Positions 34,810 through 45,959 of a stretch of 64,000 nt of DNA are shown in pieces (within the stretch, counting starts at the first letter, position 1; each line of letters begins with the position of its first letter). The translations under genes were made by a program, and so were the position numbers. This DNA comes from Castanea sativa (lineage: Eukaryota > Streptophyta > Magnoliopsida > Fagales > Fagaceae): the NCBI RefSeq assembly GCF_040712315.1, contig NC_134020.1:12172751-12236750 (forward strand), written 5' to 3'. Below the pieces are notes generated by a model. The model was not told the origin of the DNA and did not search any database. It saw only the letters and a program-made list of their open reading frames with translations.

Positions 34810-37800
34810 AATGTATCAATTCCTATGTAAAGAAAGACTAACGTGGGTATTTTCACCAATATGTAAAACCATGTAATATACTATATATACCTTGTAGTCA
34901 AGGATGGCAATATGGGTCTGGCCTTCATTAGCCCGTTAGGATTATAGTTAAGTGATTAAATTCACAATTTTCTAAAATGTTAAATTTTCACTTGTTGGAC
35001 CTCCACTTATTAAGGGTAAGTTTAGACCCGTCCACATGTGAGTGAGAGTGTTAGAATTATGATTAAGGGATTAAATTCACCATTTCCTAATAGCTTAAGT
35101 TTTTGGGAGAATTGGTAATTTAATAGGCCCATTTCTACTTGCTCTTGGATGGGATAGGTTTCAGGGGGTATGGTTGGGTCTTTTCTACTCCACTTGCAAC
35201 AGGGTCAGGCCAAGATTGGCTCTGTTGCCTCAACCTTGACCTGGATATATTAAAAAATAATATCTCTATTACAAATTATACCCTCTAAGTTTAGCAAATT
35301 TTCATTTTCATCCTAAAATTTCAAAATTTTCTTTCCTTCTTCACTGTCCTTCATCTCCCTTTCTTTCTTTCTTCTCCAACATCACTGAATTAACAACTAA
35401 TACAATTAACACCATAAACCCAAAAATAAACACTTTTTTTTTTTATAGTTTTTATAGTTCCAAAAATAAACACTTACATCAAGGAAGCATAGACAAGGAC
35501 ACAATATGGAACACAATGCGACATGAGACATGGTGACATGACACAGCAGGAATATGATAATAAATAAATAAATATTTATTTTAAGTATATTTTTTATATT
35601 TTAGGGTATAATTTATGTTTATTTCAGGTGTATAAAATTATTTAGCCAATGTTAAATTATTTTATATACTTTATATTTATGTTTATTTCAGGGTACAATT
35701 TAACATTCAGTAAATAATTAATAAAAGAAAAATAACAATAAATATAAAATAAAATGACACTGTCCTCGGACATTTAATCCCATGATTCATCTTATTTCTT
35801 ACTTTGGTGTTGATTGATTTCTCTTCCATGGCTTGAAAACTTTGAAATGAATTTTTTTTTCCTTTGCTTTTGTAGCTTGACGATTTTCTTGCACTTCTGT
35901 TTTTTTGTTTGAATTTTAGCTTCAAACTTTTTTTTTGGGGGGGGGGGGGGTGATATATTTAAATGGGACCAAGGGGTTGTGGCTCAAGAAGAAGATAAAA
36001 AAGGAAAGGCAGGGCCATGGCCAAGTGTGGAGCAAAAATTTTCTCTTTGGTGTTTTGTTTTTGGGGTGGGGGGGGGGGGGGGGAGGGTGGGGTTGTGGAG
36101 GTGAGGAGGTTGGGGGAAGCATTTTTATATCAAGTTTAAAGGACATCTTTCAAAAAAATAGTTATCGGCCTCCTCCATTGGACTTCTATTCCCTCCCCCC
36201 ACCCTTCTCTCTCTCTCTCTCTCTCATTTTTATAAGTAATGTATTTTATTGCATAAAAGCTACTTCATGTGTGAAAAAGGACAAGGTAATCTAGAAGAAT
36301 GTCAAGAATTACAAGAAAACAAAAATGAAGCACTAAATTCTGGGACAGTACTACTATCACTTAACCCAAGACATTTGACCACTCTGCGATCTAAGAAAGG
36401 AGGTTTTCAGCTAGAATTTTGAAACTTCCACATTCTCACAAGTATGATTGTTCTGTTTCCATTTATCCGCATCAAACACAAGGGAGCTAAATTTTACACC
36501 ACCAATAAGCATTTACCAAACCAGTTCCACTGCATCTGCCAGCCAACTAGGAGTTCCCACAAAGTTTTTTGCATTATCCATTGAAGCTCATATAGCTTCC
36601 CCCATCTAAGAAGCAAACCTACGATGAAGTAGCAAATGATCCACTGTTTTTGCCCCTTTTCTACATAAACAACCCCAATCTACCAATATGATACCTCTTT
36701 TTTGCAGATTTTATTGGTCAAGATCTTTCCCCAACAGGCCGTCCCACACAAAGAAAGCAGCCCTCCTCGATGCTGCAGCACACCAAATACCCCTCCAAGG
36801 GAAATTACTCACTGTATGGGTATGCAATAGACCGTAATAAGACTTTACATAGAACATTTCATTCCACTTAGTTGCCATTTTGTCCTAGCAGAGTCTGCCC
36901 CTAAGTTTCCTCCACCCCTTTCCTAGCCCTAGAGACACCATCTGCCAAGCCAGGCTTGTCTTCTTCATTGTCCTACCCCATAGCTGTGTTTGTAGGAAGC
37001 CCACATGATCCCACTATAACCAGGGAGAGCTCATGGTCCGACCACAAGCCCAGAAACTGATGTTGGAGTGTACTTCAATTAGTCCTCCCTTATGTCCCTG
37101 TGGTACACCAATATCAGAAAGCCATCAATCTCCTCATCAGTGGCCCCCTTTTCAACAGTTGTCTCCTCCCCTTCAAAGCCCCTGTCTTCTTGAAAAAGTC
37201 ACCAAAACTATGCTCTGGCCCCTTTTCTTTCGATAGGTTGCATGCCTAAAGCTCGTCCCAAGTGGACTTATCCTTTGTGGCTGATGTAGGCCATTCACCA
37301 ACTCATTGAGTCCACACAAGCCTACTGAACCAAAGTGATGGGCTTCGTCTTTTAAAAGACTTGAGGCCTTGAGCTTCAGTCGATGGAGATTTTGGCCTTG
37401 TTGCTCTGCCCACCTACCTTTACCACTTCATTTTGTTTCTCTAATGGGCTGGCCCAATAGGCCTGACACAACCCCATCTAATTGGCCTCTATTCATAACA
37501 GTCACATTTTAAACATCTAGACATCTGGATATTGTGAAGTCCTTAAATATGGCACAAAATGTGGGAATTGGGGACTTTTGTGCACCACAACTTTTGCCAT
37601 AATTTTCATATGGTCAACTATAAGTGGTGGAGAAAAAGTGATGAGTTCATGTGAAAGTGAAAGTAATTGTCCAACACTTATATTCAGCTACTTCAGCAAG
37701 GTGTGACAAAAGTTGTCAAACGGTGTGGTCCTAGAAGAATTTTTTATGAGAAAGTCTACAGGCACAACTTTTACAACAACTTTGATATGGTTGACTATGA

Positions 37801-40800
37801 GTGGTGAAGAAAAAGAGATGAGTTCATGTGAGAATGATTGTCCACCACTCACCGTCAACCGCTCCAGCAAGTTGTCACAAATGGCATGGTCCTAGAAGAA
37901 CCACTTCAGCAAGTCCTCGCAAATGGTGTGATCCTAGAACTGCTTTTTTGATTCTGTCATTCTTGGGTCAACTTCTCTCTTCCTAGAAGCTTCCTTAGTT
38001 CCTTATTGGGATCAGCATTTAAGACCACTGATTTAGTGCAGCAGGTTGTCCCCTAGCCCTGGTGCAGTGGCTTTCTCCTTTCTTGGTGGTTACTCTGTTG
38101 TTTTATCAACCGGTGCCTCCCCTAACAAAATCTGCCAGATCCCCACTGCAAACACCTCCCACCCGCTTCCATTCTTCCTTTCTGGTACGTGAACCACCCC
38201 TTGATTGCCTCCACTGTGAAATAGTAACCTGCCATGGAGGTTTGTGTTAGTTTGTACTATTTAGTTTTTATTTATTTATATTAGCATGTTAGTAAGGGTA
38301 TATTTGTAATCATGCTATAAACCCAAATATAAATATTTGCTAAGGTGTGGGTTTGACTAATTATGGCCTAAACCTTTTCTTTCTCTGTCTCTCTTTATTC
38401 TTCTCTTCCTCGTTCTTCTCACTACATCATCATACTTACAACTGTAACTTTTTGCATACCAAGTGATATATATATATATATCCATGTACCCATCTCTATG
38501 GCTGTGGAAGAAGTCATTTGAGTTGGATATTTTTTCAGCTTCAAATTGGCCGAGAAGCCAATTTAGCCCCTCGCGTCCCAGTGGTGATTTTCCTGCTTTC
38601 CTTTGGCCTTTTTGTTCTTGTATATTATAGGGATTGCCCTGGGAAAAATTTGCTGAATAGTAACTTTTTAGAAAATTTTTTGGTGAATAGGATGCAGCTG
38701 AACTTATTTAGTAAAGTAGACTCTTTCTGGAACTCGAGCTTGTCAAACTCGAGTTCCAACCCAAAATCAAGTTTCAATTGGTTTAGTCGTCTAACATGGG
38801 ATAAAAAAAAAATGTGGAACTCAAGTTTAGTAAACTTGAGTTCCAATCGGGTAAAGTTTTTTAGAGCTAAGACCAGATCTCACTAGAGAAGAAAGCATCA
38901 CCCAAATTGAAACAAAAATTTTGGACAAATTCATAGAACCCAAAAGAGGTGAAGCAAGAACTCTCGAAATTTGTCTCCCTCAAAAAGAAACCCCAAGAAT
39001 AACCTTGCAAAACCCATAACTGTAAAATCAAAGAAATTTAAGCCACATACTAGTACCCATAATCAATCAGCCATCCATCAATATCTCACAAAATGAAGTG
39101 CTAGAAACAAAAAGAGAGAAGAGTAACCATGCAGCAGTGATGAAATCAGTAGCAAGAAGGAGAGACATAGATGTTGGAAATTAGGAATATAAAATCAAAG
39201 AAAAAAATTTGTTGAGCTTTTAAGTTGTGGCAGTGATCTTGATGTGCAGGCCATGCGTCTCAGATGGCGTCTTTGGCATTATTTTCAACAACTCCTTGCT
39301 GTTCTTTGCCAATGGTTTTGGGTGTCTGTATGATAGTAGGTTTGCTTGGAGGTAATTTGTAGAGTAGCATGAGTTTGCCACACTATATCGTTGGTTAGCA
39401 GGAAGTGGGAAGAATTTTGGAGAATAACATCTCGAGCCTTTGAGGCTCGAGTTCAATGAAGAAATCGAGACTCAAAGCCTTGAGTTCTGATTGCTGACAT
39501 GGAAATCTAGTCTTAGAGACTCGATTTCCATAAAAGAAGAAGAAGAATCTGAAGAACACGATGAAGATCTGAGATTTTGAAGAAATTGAAGACGAAGAGA
39601 AGAACCCAGAGGAAGAAGAATAGTCCGCACGGGAATAGAAAGAACACGATGAAGATCTGAACACGATTAAGGATTCCATGGAAGAAGACAGGACCAGGTG
39701 AACAAAGAAGAACAAAGAACAAAGAAGAAAGGAGTCCACGGAAGAAGAAAGGACCAGGTGAACACAGGAAATCGAGTTTTAAATACTCGATTTCCACGTG
39801 GATTTTTTTCCACATCAAATTGCCATCACACACAACTTGAGTTTTAGAAACTCGAATTTCACCTTTGAACTCGAGTTTTAGAGTCTTGAGATGCTAGTTT
39901 GTTACATAGTTTTACAAACATTACAACTAACTAAAATATTTTAAAAATAATGTTAAATGTGAAAAAAAAAATTGGTTTGCTTGGGCGGTGAAGCTTCTGA
40001 GTTATTGAGAAAGAGTGAGAGAAAGAGAGACAAAATTGAGAGAGAATGATGTGGGTTTTTTTTAGCCTTTGGATTGTTGGTCTACCAAGTGTCTTTCATC
40101 TATATTAAAATTGGAGAAAACATGAGAGTTTGAAACGGAAGTTTTTTAACTGCCTGGAATTCGAGTTTGCTAAACTTGAGTTCCACGTTTTTTTTTTTAA
40201 TCCATGTCAGACGTCTAAACCAATTGGAACTCGAGTTTGCTAAACTCGATTTTGGGTTGGAACTTGAGTTTGACAAACTCAAGTTCCAGAAATGGTCCAC
40301 TTAACTAAATAAGTTAAGCCGCATGCTATTCACCAAATTTTTTTTTTAAAGGGTACTATTCAGCAAATTTTGCTGATTGATCTGGTTTCCTTCAAAATAT
40401 CATTCAAATTGTTTTTGGTTATTAGTAATTTTCGCCTGTCGACACAGAAATTGGGCAATGATTGGTTGTTTGGTGTTGGGGAAGATGGCTAGGCTGTGGA
40501 TTGGCTATGGGTGTGTTTGGCATGGATGGGTAACCTGGAGCTGTATACGTGTATGCTATGTTGGTTGAGAGGAGAAAATCTTTCTTGTGGATTGGTGGCG
40601 GAGGCAGGGGTGGAGCTGTATGTATCTGTGGGGGGCATGGCCCCCCATTTAAAAAAAAAAAAAAAAAAAACTGTTGTAGAGTAGGTAAAACTAATGCCCC
40701 AATTTAGTCTTTTCATGAGCTAGCCACCCCAGCACAAGATTTGGCCCCCCAACTTGTCTTTGCCCCTTAGTTTGTTTTACATGTTTTCGTCTTTTGCTGT

Positions 40801-43800
40801 TAGTTTTTCCTCATCTCCCTCTCAACATGTCAACAACCGATATTTTTACTAACTTCTTTAGTTGAGCTTTTCCCAAAATACTTTATAGATTTTACCTTCC
40901 AATCACCCAAAAAATTTTAATCACTTAGTAGTCTCACATTCTCTTCAATTTCACTTCATTAAAACTCTTCCTTAACAAGCATATCCTAAGAAAAAAATAT
41001 ATCTTCTAACAATAATACCAAGCTATGTGAATTTTGAGAGGTACACAATTCTTGTTTTGCCTTTTCATTTCTATTATAGTTCAATCTTTAATTAATAATC
41101 TTATGATTATGGTTTATGGTGTTCTAATTAAGTTAAAGTTCTATATATTTGAGAGGTACAAAAGTGATCTTGAATTTATTGTTTTCACTATAATATCTAA
41201 TTTGGTTGAATTTAGATGCAATTTATTTTATGCTTGCTAACCGTTATTTTTTTATATTTAATTTCTATTAATATTGTTTGCTATTGACATTTAGTCTAGC
41301 TTTATTATACACTTATATTTTATTTCTATGAATGTTATGGACCTATAATAGGAGAAACTCAAGGGAAAAAAATTACCTTAAAATGATCAATTCGCCGTTT
41401 AGTTTTATTAGTATTTTGGGTACTAATAAGAATTACATTGATTAAAAATTTCTAACAAAAATTTTGCACTATTATACATACTTCAAGTTAATTGAAACAC
41501 TTTTCTTTTTCTTTTTTCAAAACTAATGCATGATATATAGTATTTTGGGTACTAATGCATTTGACTAATAGTTAGTTTTAGGCATAAAAAAAAAATTGAT
41601 CTAAGTAGTGGGCATGGGCTTTAAAGAGAACTAATAAAAGCTAATACAATAGTTTTGCCTGGGCCCTCCAAAGTAAAATTGTTGGGGTCCTTTTTGGGTG
41701 ATACCAAACATCTCCAGAGACTATCTGAGGATGTAATTGTGTGTTGGGTTGTGGAGGCAACATTTTTGGCAAGGCATGGGTCAGTTGCTTGGGGGGACAT
41801 GGTTTGCGGTGGAGGCAATGCTGTTTGTAGGGGCAAGAGTGGTGCAGCAAAGTTCCTGGTAGAGGACAGGATGGGGAGGGGGTGGTGGTCAGGTTTGCTC
41901 ATTTTTGTATCTTCAATGGATTTTCAATTGATAAGATGCAAACAAAGACCCCATGGTAGACCAAGTGTCTGGATGCACACCAAGTGTCTGGAGACTTCAG
42001 GTTGAATTTTCTTGAAATCAATAAAATAAGTTACATATAATTTTTACATTATCTAGAAAAACACGAAAGAGTAAATAAAAATAAACATTTTCACTTTCTC
42101 TTAATAAACTTGTCGTTGCCAGCGCTCATTTGGCCCCAACAATCCTACAGTCCTAACTCTGCCCCTGGCCATATCCCATAAAGAATCAATTTTTTGTATT
42201 TTGCCACGGACTGTATCCAAAATTTTGTGAAAAATGTTTGTCTAACCTTTTAATGAACTGATAAATTCAACTTTCTCCACTCTCCAGTGGATATATCTTA
42301 TAACCATTAGAGCATTCACATTAATCCATCTAAAATAGAATAAGCTCCACAATTTTCCCAACCAACCCCAATTCACATTAATCCATCTAAAATAGAATAA
42401 GCTCCACAATTTTCCCAACCAACCCCAAAAAACATTCACATCAGCTCATGCAAATTTGTGCAAAATAGGATTCTAGCTACAGTAATTGTGCAAATACATG
42501 GTTACTGTTCATATGCAAATTTTGTTTTTTAATATTCTCTTTACTCAGAGAGAGAGAGAGGTGATTTGGGAGAGCAATAAAAATTGATAAATAAATAATA
42601 TTTAAATGAAATGTAGAGAATTAAATAATCTAATGTGGGTGTTTAGGAAAAGTTTTTTTTAATTTTTTTTTTGTAAGTAGGTTCTTATGCTAAAATAGAC
42701 ATGAATTTTTGCACGAGTTTATGCGAATGCTCTTAGTGTGTGTATACGCGTTGCTCTCCCACACCAAGTGGTTTACTCGATATTTTTTAATTTTTTCAGT
42801 CATGTTTCAGGTAATGTTCTTTTCCTTCTGCTGATACCATCTTATCTTATTTGTGTTAATTTTGTTCCAGGAATCAAGAAAATATATAGTCAAAAGCAGA
42901 CCCATGCCCAGGCCCTTGAAATACTTCTTTGCTTTTGTAGAAAAATATCTGGTTTTGATGAATCACAACTCCAGAAGGCTTCTGCTTATGAAGCTATGTT
43001 GGAAGCTGCCAAGCATGGAATTGTTGAGTTTATAATTGAGATGACTCGAGTTAGTCCTGATCTTCTATGGGTTGTTGATGAGGATTTAAGAGGCATATTT
43101 TCTCATGCAATTCTATGTCGCCGAGAAAAAATTTTCAACTACATATTTCAACTTAAAGGAAGCAGGCAGTTAGTTACATCTCACATAGATGCGTTTGATA
43201 ATAACATGTTGCATTTGGCAGGAATGTTAGCGCCTTCCTCTGAGCTTGATCGCAGACCTGGTGCAGCTCTTCAGATGCAAAGGGAACTTCAATGGTTTAA
43301 GGTAAAAAGAAAAAAGGAAATCAATAATCTTGTCAAAAATCTATGAATTGACACAACCCTCAAACGTGAAATTACAAAATGGAGAATGTAATGCATACAG
43401 TTTTCCATTTGTCCTAATGCCAAGTAGTTTTGTACCAAATATTATATTTTTCATTTTTATTTTCGTACACAGCATATATACCACATTCATATTACCAAAA
43501 CTAACATGAGGGGAAAGGCTAGATTATAAACCAAATTGGAAGTGTACATTTGGCCATTGTTTATTTTTTTGGATAACATTGCCCACAATTTTAAAAAAAA
43601 AATTTGCCTATAGATTTATTGTTTCCCTGTAATAATTATTCTTGAAGAAGAACGTAGATTGGACCTAGTCTTCACAATGTAGTTTTAATAGCATTCTTAT
43701 TAGCTATTTAAAAACCCATTGCAGGCAGTGGAAAGCATTGTGCCTCGTAAGTGTAAGGAAGCTTTAAACATAGATGGCAAAAAGCCTCGTGAATTGTTCA

Positions 43801-44324
43801 GTCAAAACCATGAGGACTTAAGGAAGGAGGGGGAGAAATGGGCAAAGGAGACAGCAAGTTCTTTTACAATTGTGGGAACTCTTATAATTACCATTATGTT
43901 CTCTGCAGCTTTCACAGTTCCTGGTGGTAGTGATCAGAATACGGGCACCCCATTCTACTTAAATCACATGATATTTACCGTTTTCATAGTATCTGATGCA
44001 ATGTCTCTTTGTGCTTCCTCAACTTCAGTGTTGATGTTTCTAGGAATTCTCACATCACGTTATGCTGAAGAAGATTTTCTCAATGTCTTGCCCACTAAGC
44101 TGCTTATAGGTCTTTCCACTCTTTTCTTCTCTGTTGTGACGATGATGATTTCCTTTTGTGCTGCCCTTTCTATTGTGGTACAAGTAGAGTTGCACATAGT
44201 GACTGTGGCCATCGTGTTTGCTAGCATTCCGGTCATTATATTTGTACCATTACACCTTCCACTCTTTGCTGAAATTTTCAATTCCACATTCAGGCCAGAA
44301 ATTCTCAATAGGAAAATGAACTAG
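25705..44324 (+). CDS. Ankyrin-repeat PGG-domain membrane protein (ITN1/ACD6-like), six exons, 684 aa
   Basis: Exons: 25705-26038, 30459-30941, 31051-31200, 32308-32364, 42871-43301 and 43725-44324. All introns are GT...AG, the CDS is 2055 nt and no in-frame stop is met. Residues 1-111 resemble the retrotransposon-type UBN2/DUF4219 domain ([38 protein letters not shown]). Residues about 112-270 hold ankyrin repeats ([24 protein letters not shown]). Residues about 340-480 are the linker with a degenerate ankyrin HLAGMLAP stretch. Residues about 515-590 form the PGG domain with [19 protein letters not shown] and VPGG at about 550. Four hydrophobic helices end the protein, so it should sit in a membrane with the ankyrin part in the cytosol. 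Relatives include ACD6 and ITN1, which act in defence, cell-death or salt-stress signalling; this gene's role is not shown here. The ATG choice is the first one in phase after a stop. Confidence 0.85.
26039..27784. other. First part of ankyrin gene intron 1
   Basis: Noncoding. Contains (TA)n and (TG)n at about 26359-26398 and a short tandem repeat of gtttgtgttgtagaaggac near 27250-27310. No other gene seen. Confidence 0.6.
26369..26397. repeat. (TG)n microsatellite
   Basis: About 14 uninterrupted TG units in intron 1. Confidence 0.9.
27804..30315 (+). mobile_element. 5'-truncated L1-type LINE in intron 1
   Basis: The element is flanked by a 19-bp target duplication, agactaggcatttgttttg at 27785-27803 and the same with one change at 30316-30334. 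It ends with cttataaaaaaaaa. Coding content in order: the RT start ([30 protein letters not shown]), the palm with FADDT at about 28624, and then the zinc-finger RVT region ([21 protein letters not shown]...[10 protein letters not shown]) up to about 30000. Stops and shifts occur at 28121, 28296, 28480 and 28663, so it is dead. It has the same orientation as the host gene and lies wholly within the intron. Confidence 0.9.
27830..30001 (+). pseudogene. LINE ORF2 remnant (RT and zf-RVT)
   Basis: Three frames carry one protein: 27830-28123, a middle part broken near 28290-28670, and 28681-29325 followed by 29282-30001 in a shifted phase. The endonuclease domain is missing because of 5' truncation. 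Confidence 0.85.
30459..30941 (+). CDS. Ankyrin gene exon 2
   Basis: The acceptor is TTTGCAG/GG and the donor is TTTG/GTATTA. Codes for about residues 112-272, with at least three ankyrin units. Confidence 0.85.
31051..31200 (+). CDS. Ankyrin gene exon 3
   Basis: The acceptor is GATAG/ATGTTGC and the donor is CTCAT/GTTAGA. Codes for DVALDLL...FWQQWIYS; the ALAQTPSAF and FWQQWIYSC stretches are typical of this family. Confidence 0.75.
31640..31990 (-). pseudogene. LINE RT fragment in intron 3, opposite strand
   Basis: Minus-strand translation has [33 protein letters not shown], the same RT start region as the LINE in intron 1 but diverged. Only about 75 residues remain. Confidence 0.75.
32308..32364 (+). 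CDS. Ankyrin gene exon 4 (57 bp)
   Basis: The acceptor is ATTATAG/GT and the donor is CCAG/GTATAA. It adds 19 residues ([19 protein letters not shown]) in phase with both neighbours. Confidence 0.7.
32365..36224. other. First part of 10.5-kb intron 4, mostly featureless
   Basis: A/T-rich with no frame over 75 codons that looks real. Contains (CA)n at 34778-34804 and G-runs at 35937-35950 and just downstream of 36060. No RNA gene seen. Confidence 0.5.
34778..34804. repeat. (CA)n microsatellite
   Basis: About 13 CA units. Confidence 0.9.
36225..37020 (-). pseudogene. LINE 3' remnant in intron 4
   Basis: On the minus strand the zf-RVT region is visible: [20 protein letters not shown], then [15 protein letters not shown]. 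The element ends in the same ttacttataaaaa tail as the LINE in intron 1, at about 36226. It is inserted against the direction of the host gene. Confidence 0.7.
37585..37900. repeat. Tandem duplication of ~177 bp
   Basis: The block with caactttt, tatggt(c/t)aacta, gatgagttcatgtga and ggtcctagaagaa occurs at about 37588 and again at 37765. There is no coding potential. Confidence 0.65.
37901..38643. other. Intron 4, nothing firmly recognised
   Basis: Noncoding. 38254-38470 has a TGTTAG start and CT-rich end that recall a small copia LTR, but no partner or duplication was found. Confidence 0.4.
38644..40371. mobile_element. Element with ~230-bp inverted arms and CTCGAG palindromes (copy C)
   Basis: The left arm 38644-38870 and the right arm 40140-40371 are reverse complements with modest divergence. 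They share aaatttgctgaatagta, ggtgaatag, aacttatttagt, ttccaacccaaaatc and ttggtttag. Each arm contains two palindromes of the type ggaactcgagtttg..aaactcgagttcc. The middle (39420-39900) has more such palindromes. Long inverted arms recall MULEs, but no 9-bp duplication was found. Confidence 0.7.
40605..42167. mobile_element. Possible hAT-like non-autonomous element
   Basis: The left end is CAGGGGTGGAGCTG and the right end, reverse-complemented, is CAGGGGCAGAGTTA. The sub-terminal GGGGGGCATGGCCCCC / TTGGGGCCAAAT is also similar. CAGGGG-type ends are common in plant hAT elements. No 8-bp target duplication matches at these borders, so the call is tentative. No transposase is present. Confidence 0.35.
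42310..42732. mobile_element. PIF/Harbinger-type MITE (423 bp) beside exon 5
   Basis: The ends are GAGCATTCACATTAA and (reverse complement) GAGCATTCGCATAAA, flanked by TTA at 42307-42309 and 42733-42735. Inside, a 57-bp unit (ttcacattaatccatct...accccaa) is duplicated in tandem at 42315-42428. The element ends about 140 bp before the exon 5 acceptor. Confidence 0.8.
42871..43301 (+). CDS. Ankyrin gene exon 5
   Basis: The acceptor is TTCCAG/GAATC and the donor is TTTAAG/GTAAAA. Codes for residues about 342-485, including the family-typical [14 protein letters not shown] and [15 protein letters not shown]. Confidence 0.85.
43725..44324 (+). CDS. Ankyrin gene exon 6 (PGG domain, membrane helices)
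   Basis: The acceptor is TTGCAG/GCAGTGG. Codes for residues 486-684, with [23 protein letters not shown] and four hydrophobic helices, ending at TAG. Confidence 0.9.
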   Translation, partial: AVESIVPRKCKEALNIDGKKPRELFSQNHEDLRKEGEKWAKETASSFTIVGTLIITIMFSAAFTVPGGSDQNTGTPFYLNHMIFTVFIVSDAMSLCASSTSVLMFLGILTSRYAEEDFLNVLPTKLLIGLSTLFFSVVTMMISFCAALSIVVQVELHIVTVAIVFASIPVIIFVPLHLPLFAEIFNSTFRPEILNRKMN

Positions 44325-45641
44325 TTTCACATAATCACTTTGCAACATTTACTCAGCTGCAAATATTTTGGCTACAGTTGCTAAATGTTTAATGAAAGAT
44401 TATTTCAATCATATTTTGTGTTTTTAGAATTTTAGTATAAACTAGTCATAGAACTGCGCATTAAATATGATATATAATTATTATGTCATCTGGTATATTA
44501 GTTTAGTTTATAAGAATATTTAATTTTAGGTTGGTTTCACAAAAGTGATTTATTGTAATTTGGAATAATTAAATCAAAAGTAAGGAATTCCATAATCATA
44601 TTTATCATAACATCACTTTTTAAAATTTATTTATTGGAGAAGTGCTCTATTTCATTTCTGAAAGCTTAATTCTGCCATAGTCGGTTTACTAATTTGTATA
44701 TCTCCAAGTCAGTTGAACACATTTCACATGTTAAAGGCAATTTCATATTTCCACAAGGGCAAGGGCATTTATGATCTTAATGACCATCTCCATTTCATTG
44801 CATGCTTGTATTTTGGCAGGCAGAATTTGTAACAATTTAAATCTCTTCGTTTATGCTTTTGGAAGATGTTTTTCATACGTTTTGGGTCCTAAAAGTTTCT
44901 GTTCATTTTATCCCTTTCATTAATTTAATTACAATTTCAAATACATATAATGTGCTTTAAATATTAGGGAGAGGAATCTTTTCATTTTAGGGAGGGGGGA
45001 GGGGGGGAGGAATTCTGTTCAAAAAATTTGTTCACTCTTTTTTTTTTTTTTTTTAATCCTAATTTTCTTACGTTTGGGTTTAAAATAGATTTGTGTTTTA
45101 TATTTTCATTTATTTGATTATTATTTTTCTATGTTTTTCTATTACATTCCATCTCTCATAAGTTTTCTCATTCTTCTTGTTTTATTTTTGTTTTCAAATT
45201 GTGGTGTTTTGTTTGTTTTTTATTCTCATATTTGCCTTTTCTTTAATTGACAATTCCTAGAGATAAAATTCATGAATTTGGTTTTTTTGTCTTCTTGTTT
45301 TTAAACATTATGAAATGTGGGTTTCTAGGGTCTTGGATGCTAAAAAACTTTGTATCCTTTTTTCTATTCGATTTGTAAATGTTAAAGATACATTTTATGT
45401 GCTTTGGATATTAGGGAGTGAAAATTTGTATTTTGATGTGATTTTAAGTTTTTGCCTTTTGAAGAATGTTGGTTTCATTGGGTTTTCGGTCTCAAACAAT
45501 GTTTGTTTTTTTTACCCCCCCCCCCCTCTAATATTGTAGTAAATTCCAAACATCATTGATTTCACTACTTTCTATATAATTGGAATCAATTATCAATTTA
45601 CTCAAAATTTGCTAGTATTTGGCTATTTGCAAAACATATTG

Positions 45642-45702
<61 letters not shown>

Positions 45703-45959
45703 ATGAGCATTATGTATGCTTGGAGGCTTTTTTTTATAAAAAAAAATATTACTTTACATACACTAAATTCAAGGTATATGCATTTCCAATCATTGAAAAA
45801 CCTAGATGTGTGATGAGATGTACCTAAAAAATTTAGTACACCCAAAAACGCATAAATCTCATGACACTTCCAAATTTTCAATGATTGGAAAATGCATAAA
45901 TCTCAATGACAAATGTGTAAACCTCCCCCCCTCCCCCCCACCCCTTTGATTTTGAGAAA
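44325..45959. other. 3' flank of the ankyrin gene, noncoding
   Basis: Contains the expected 3' UTR, then A/T-rich DNA, a poly(T) run near 45040, a C-run near 45517 and the (CT)n at 45642-45699. No further gene seen. Confidence 0.5.
45642..45699. repeat. (CT)n microsatellite, about 28 units
   Basis: An uninterrupted CT run. Confidence 0.95.

Noticed and set aside
35922..36294. Pro- or Gly-rich frames on both strands
   Set aside because: Caused by G-runs and homopolymers in intron 4.
38254..38475. Small solo LTR starting TGTTAG
   Set aside because: No partner, no target duplication and no clear CA end were found.
38644..40371. MULE assignment by a 9-bp target duplication
   Set aside because: The flanking bases at the best arm ends do not match, so only the inverted-arm structure is claimed.
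40605..42167. Firm hAT assignment
   Set aside because: End motifs fit but 8-bp flanks ggcggagg and gccatatc do not match.
45609..45881. Frames made of SLSLSL or RERERE
   Set aside because: Translation of the (CT)n microsatellite.
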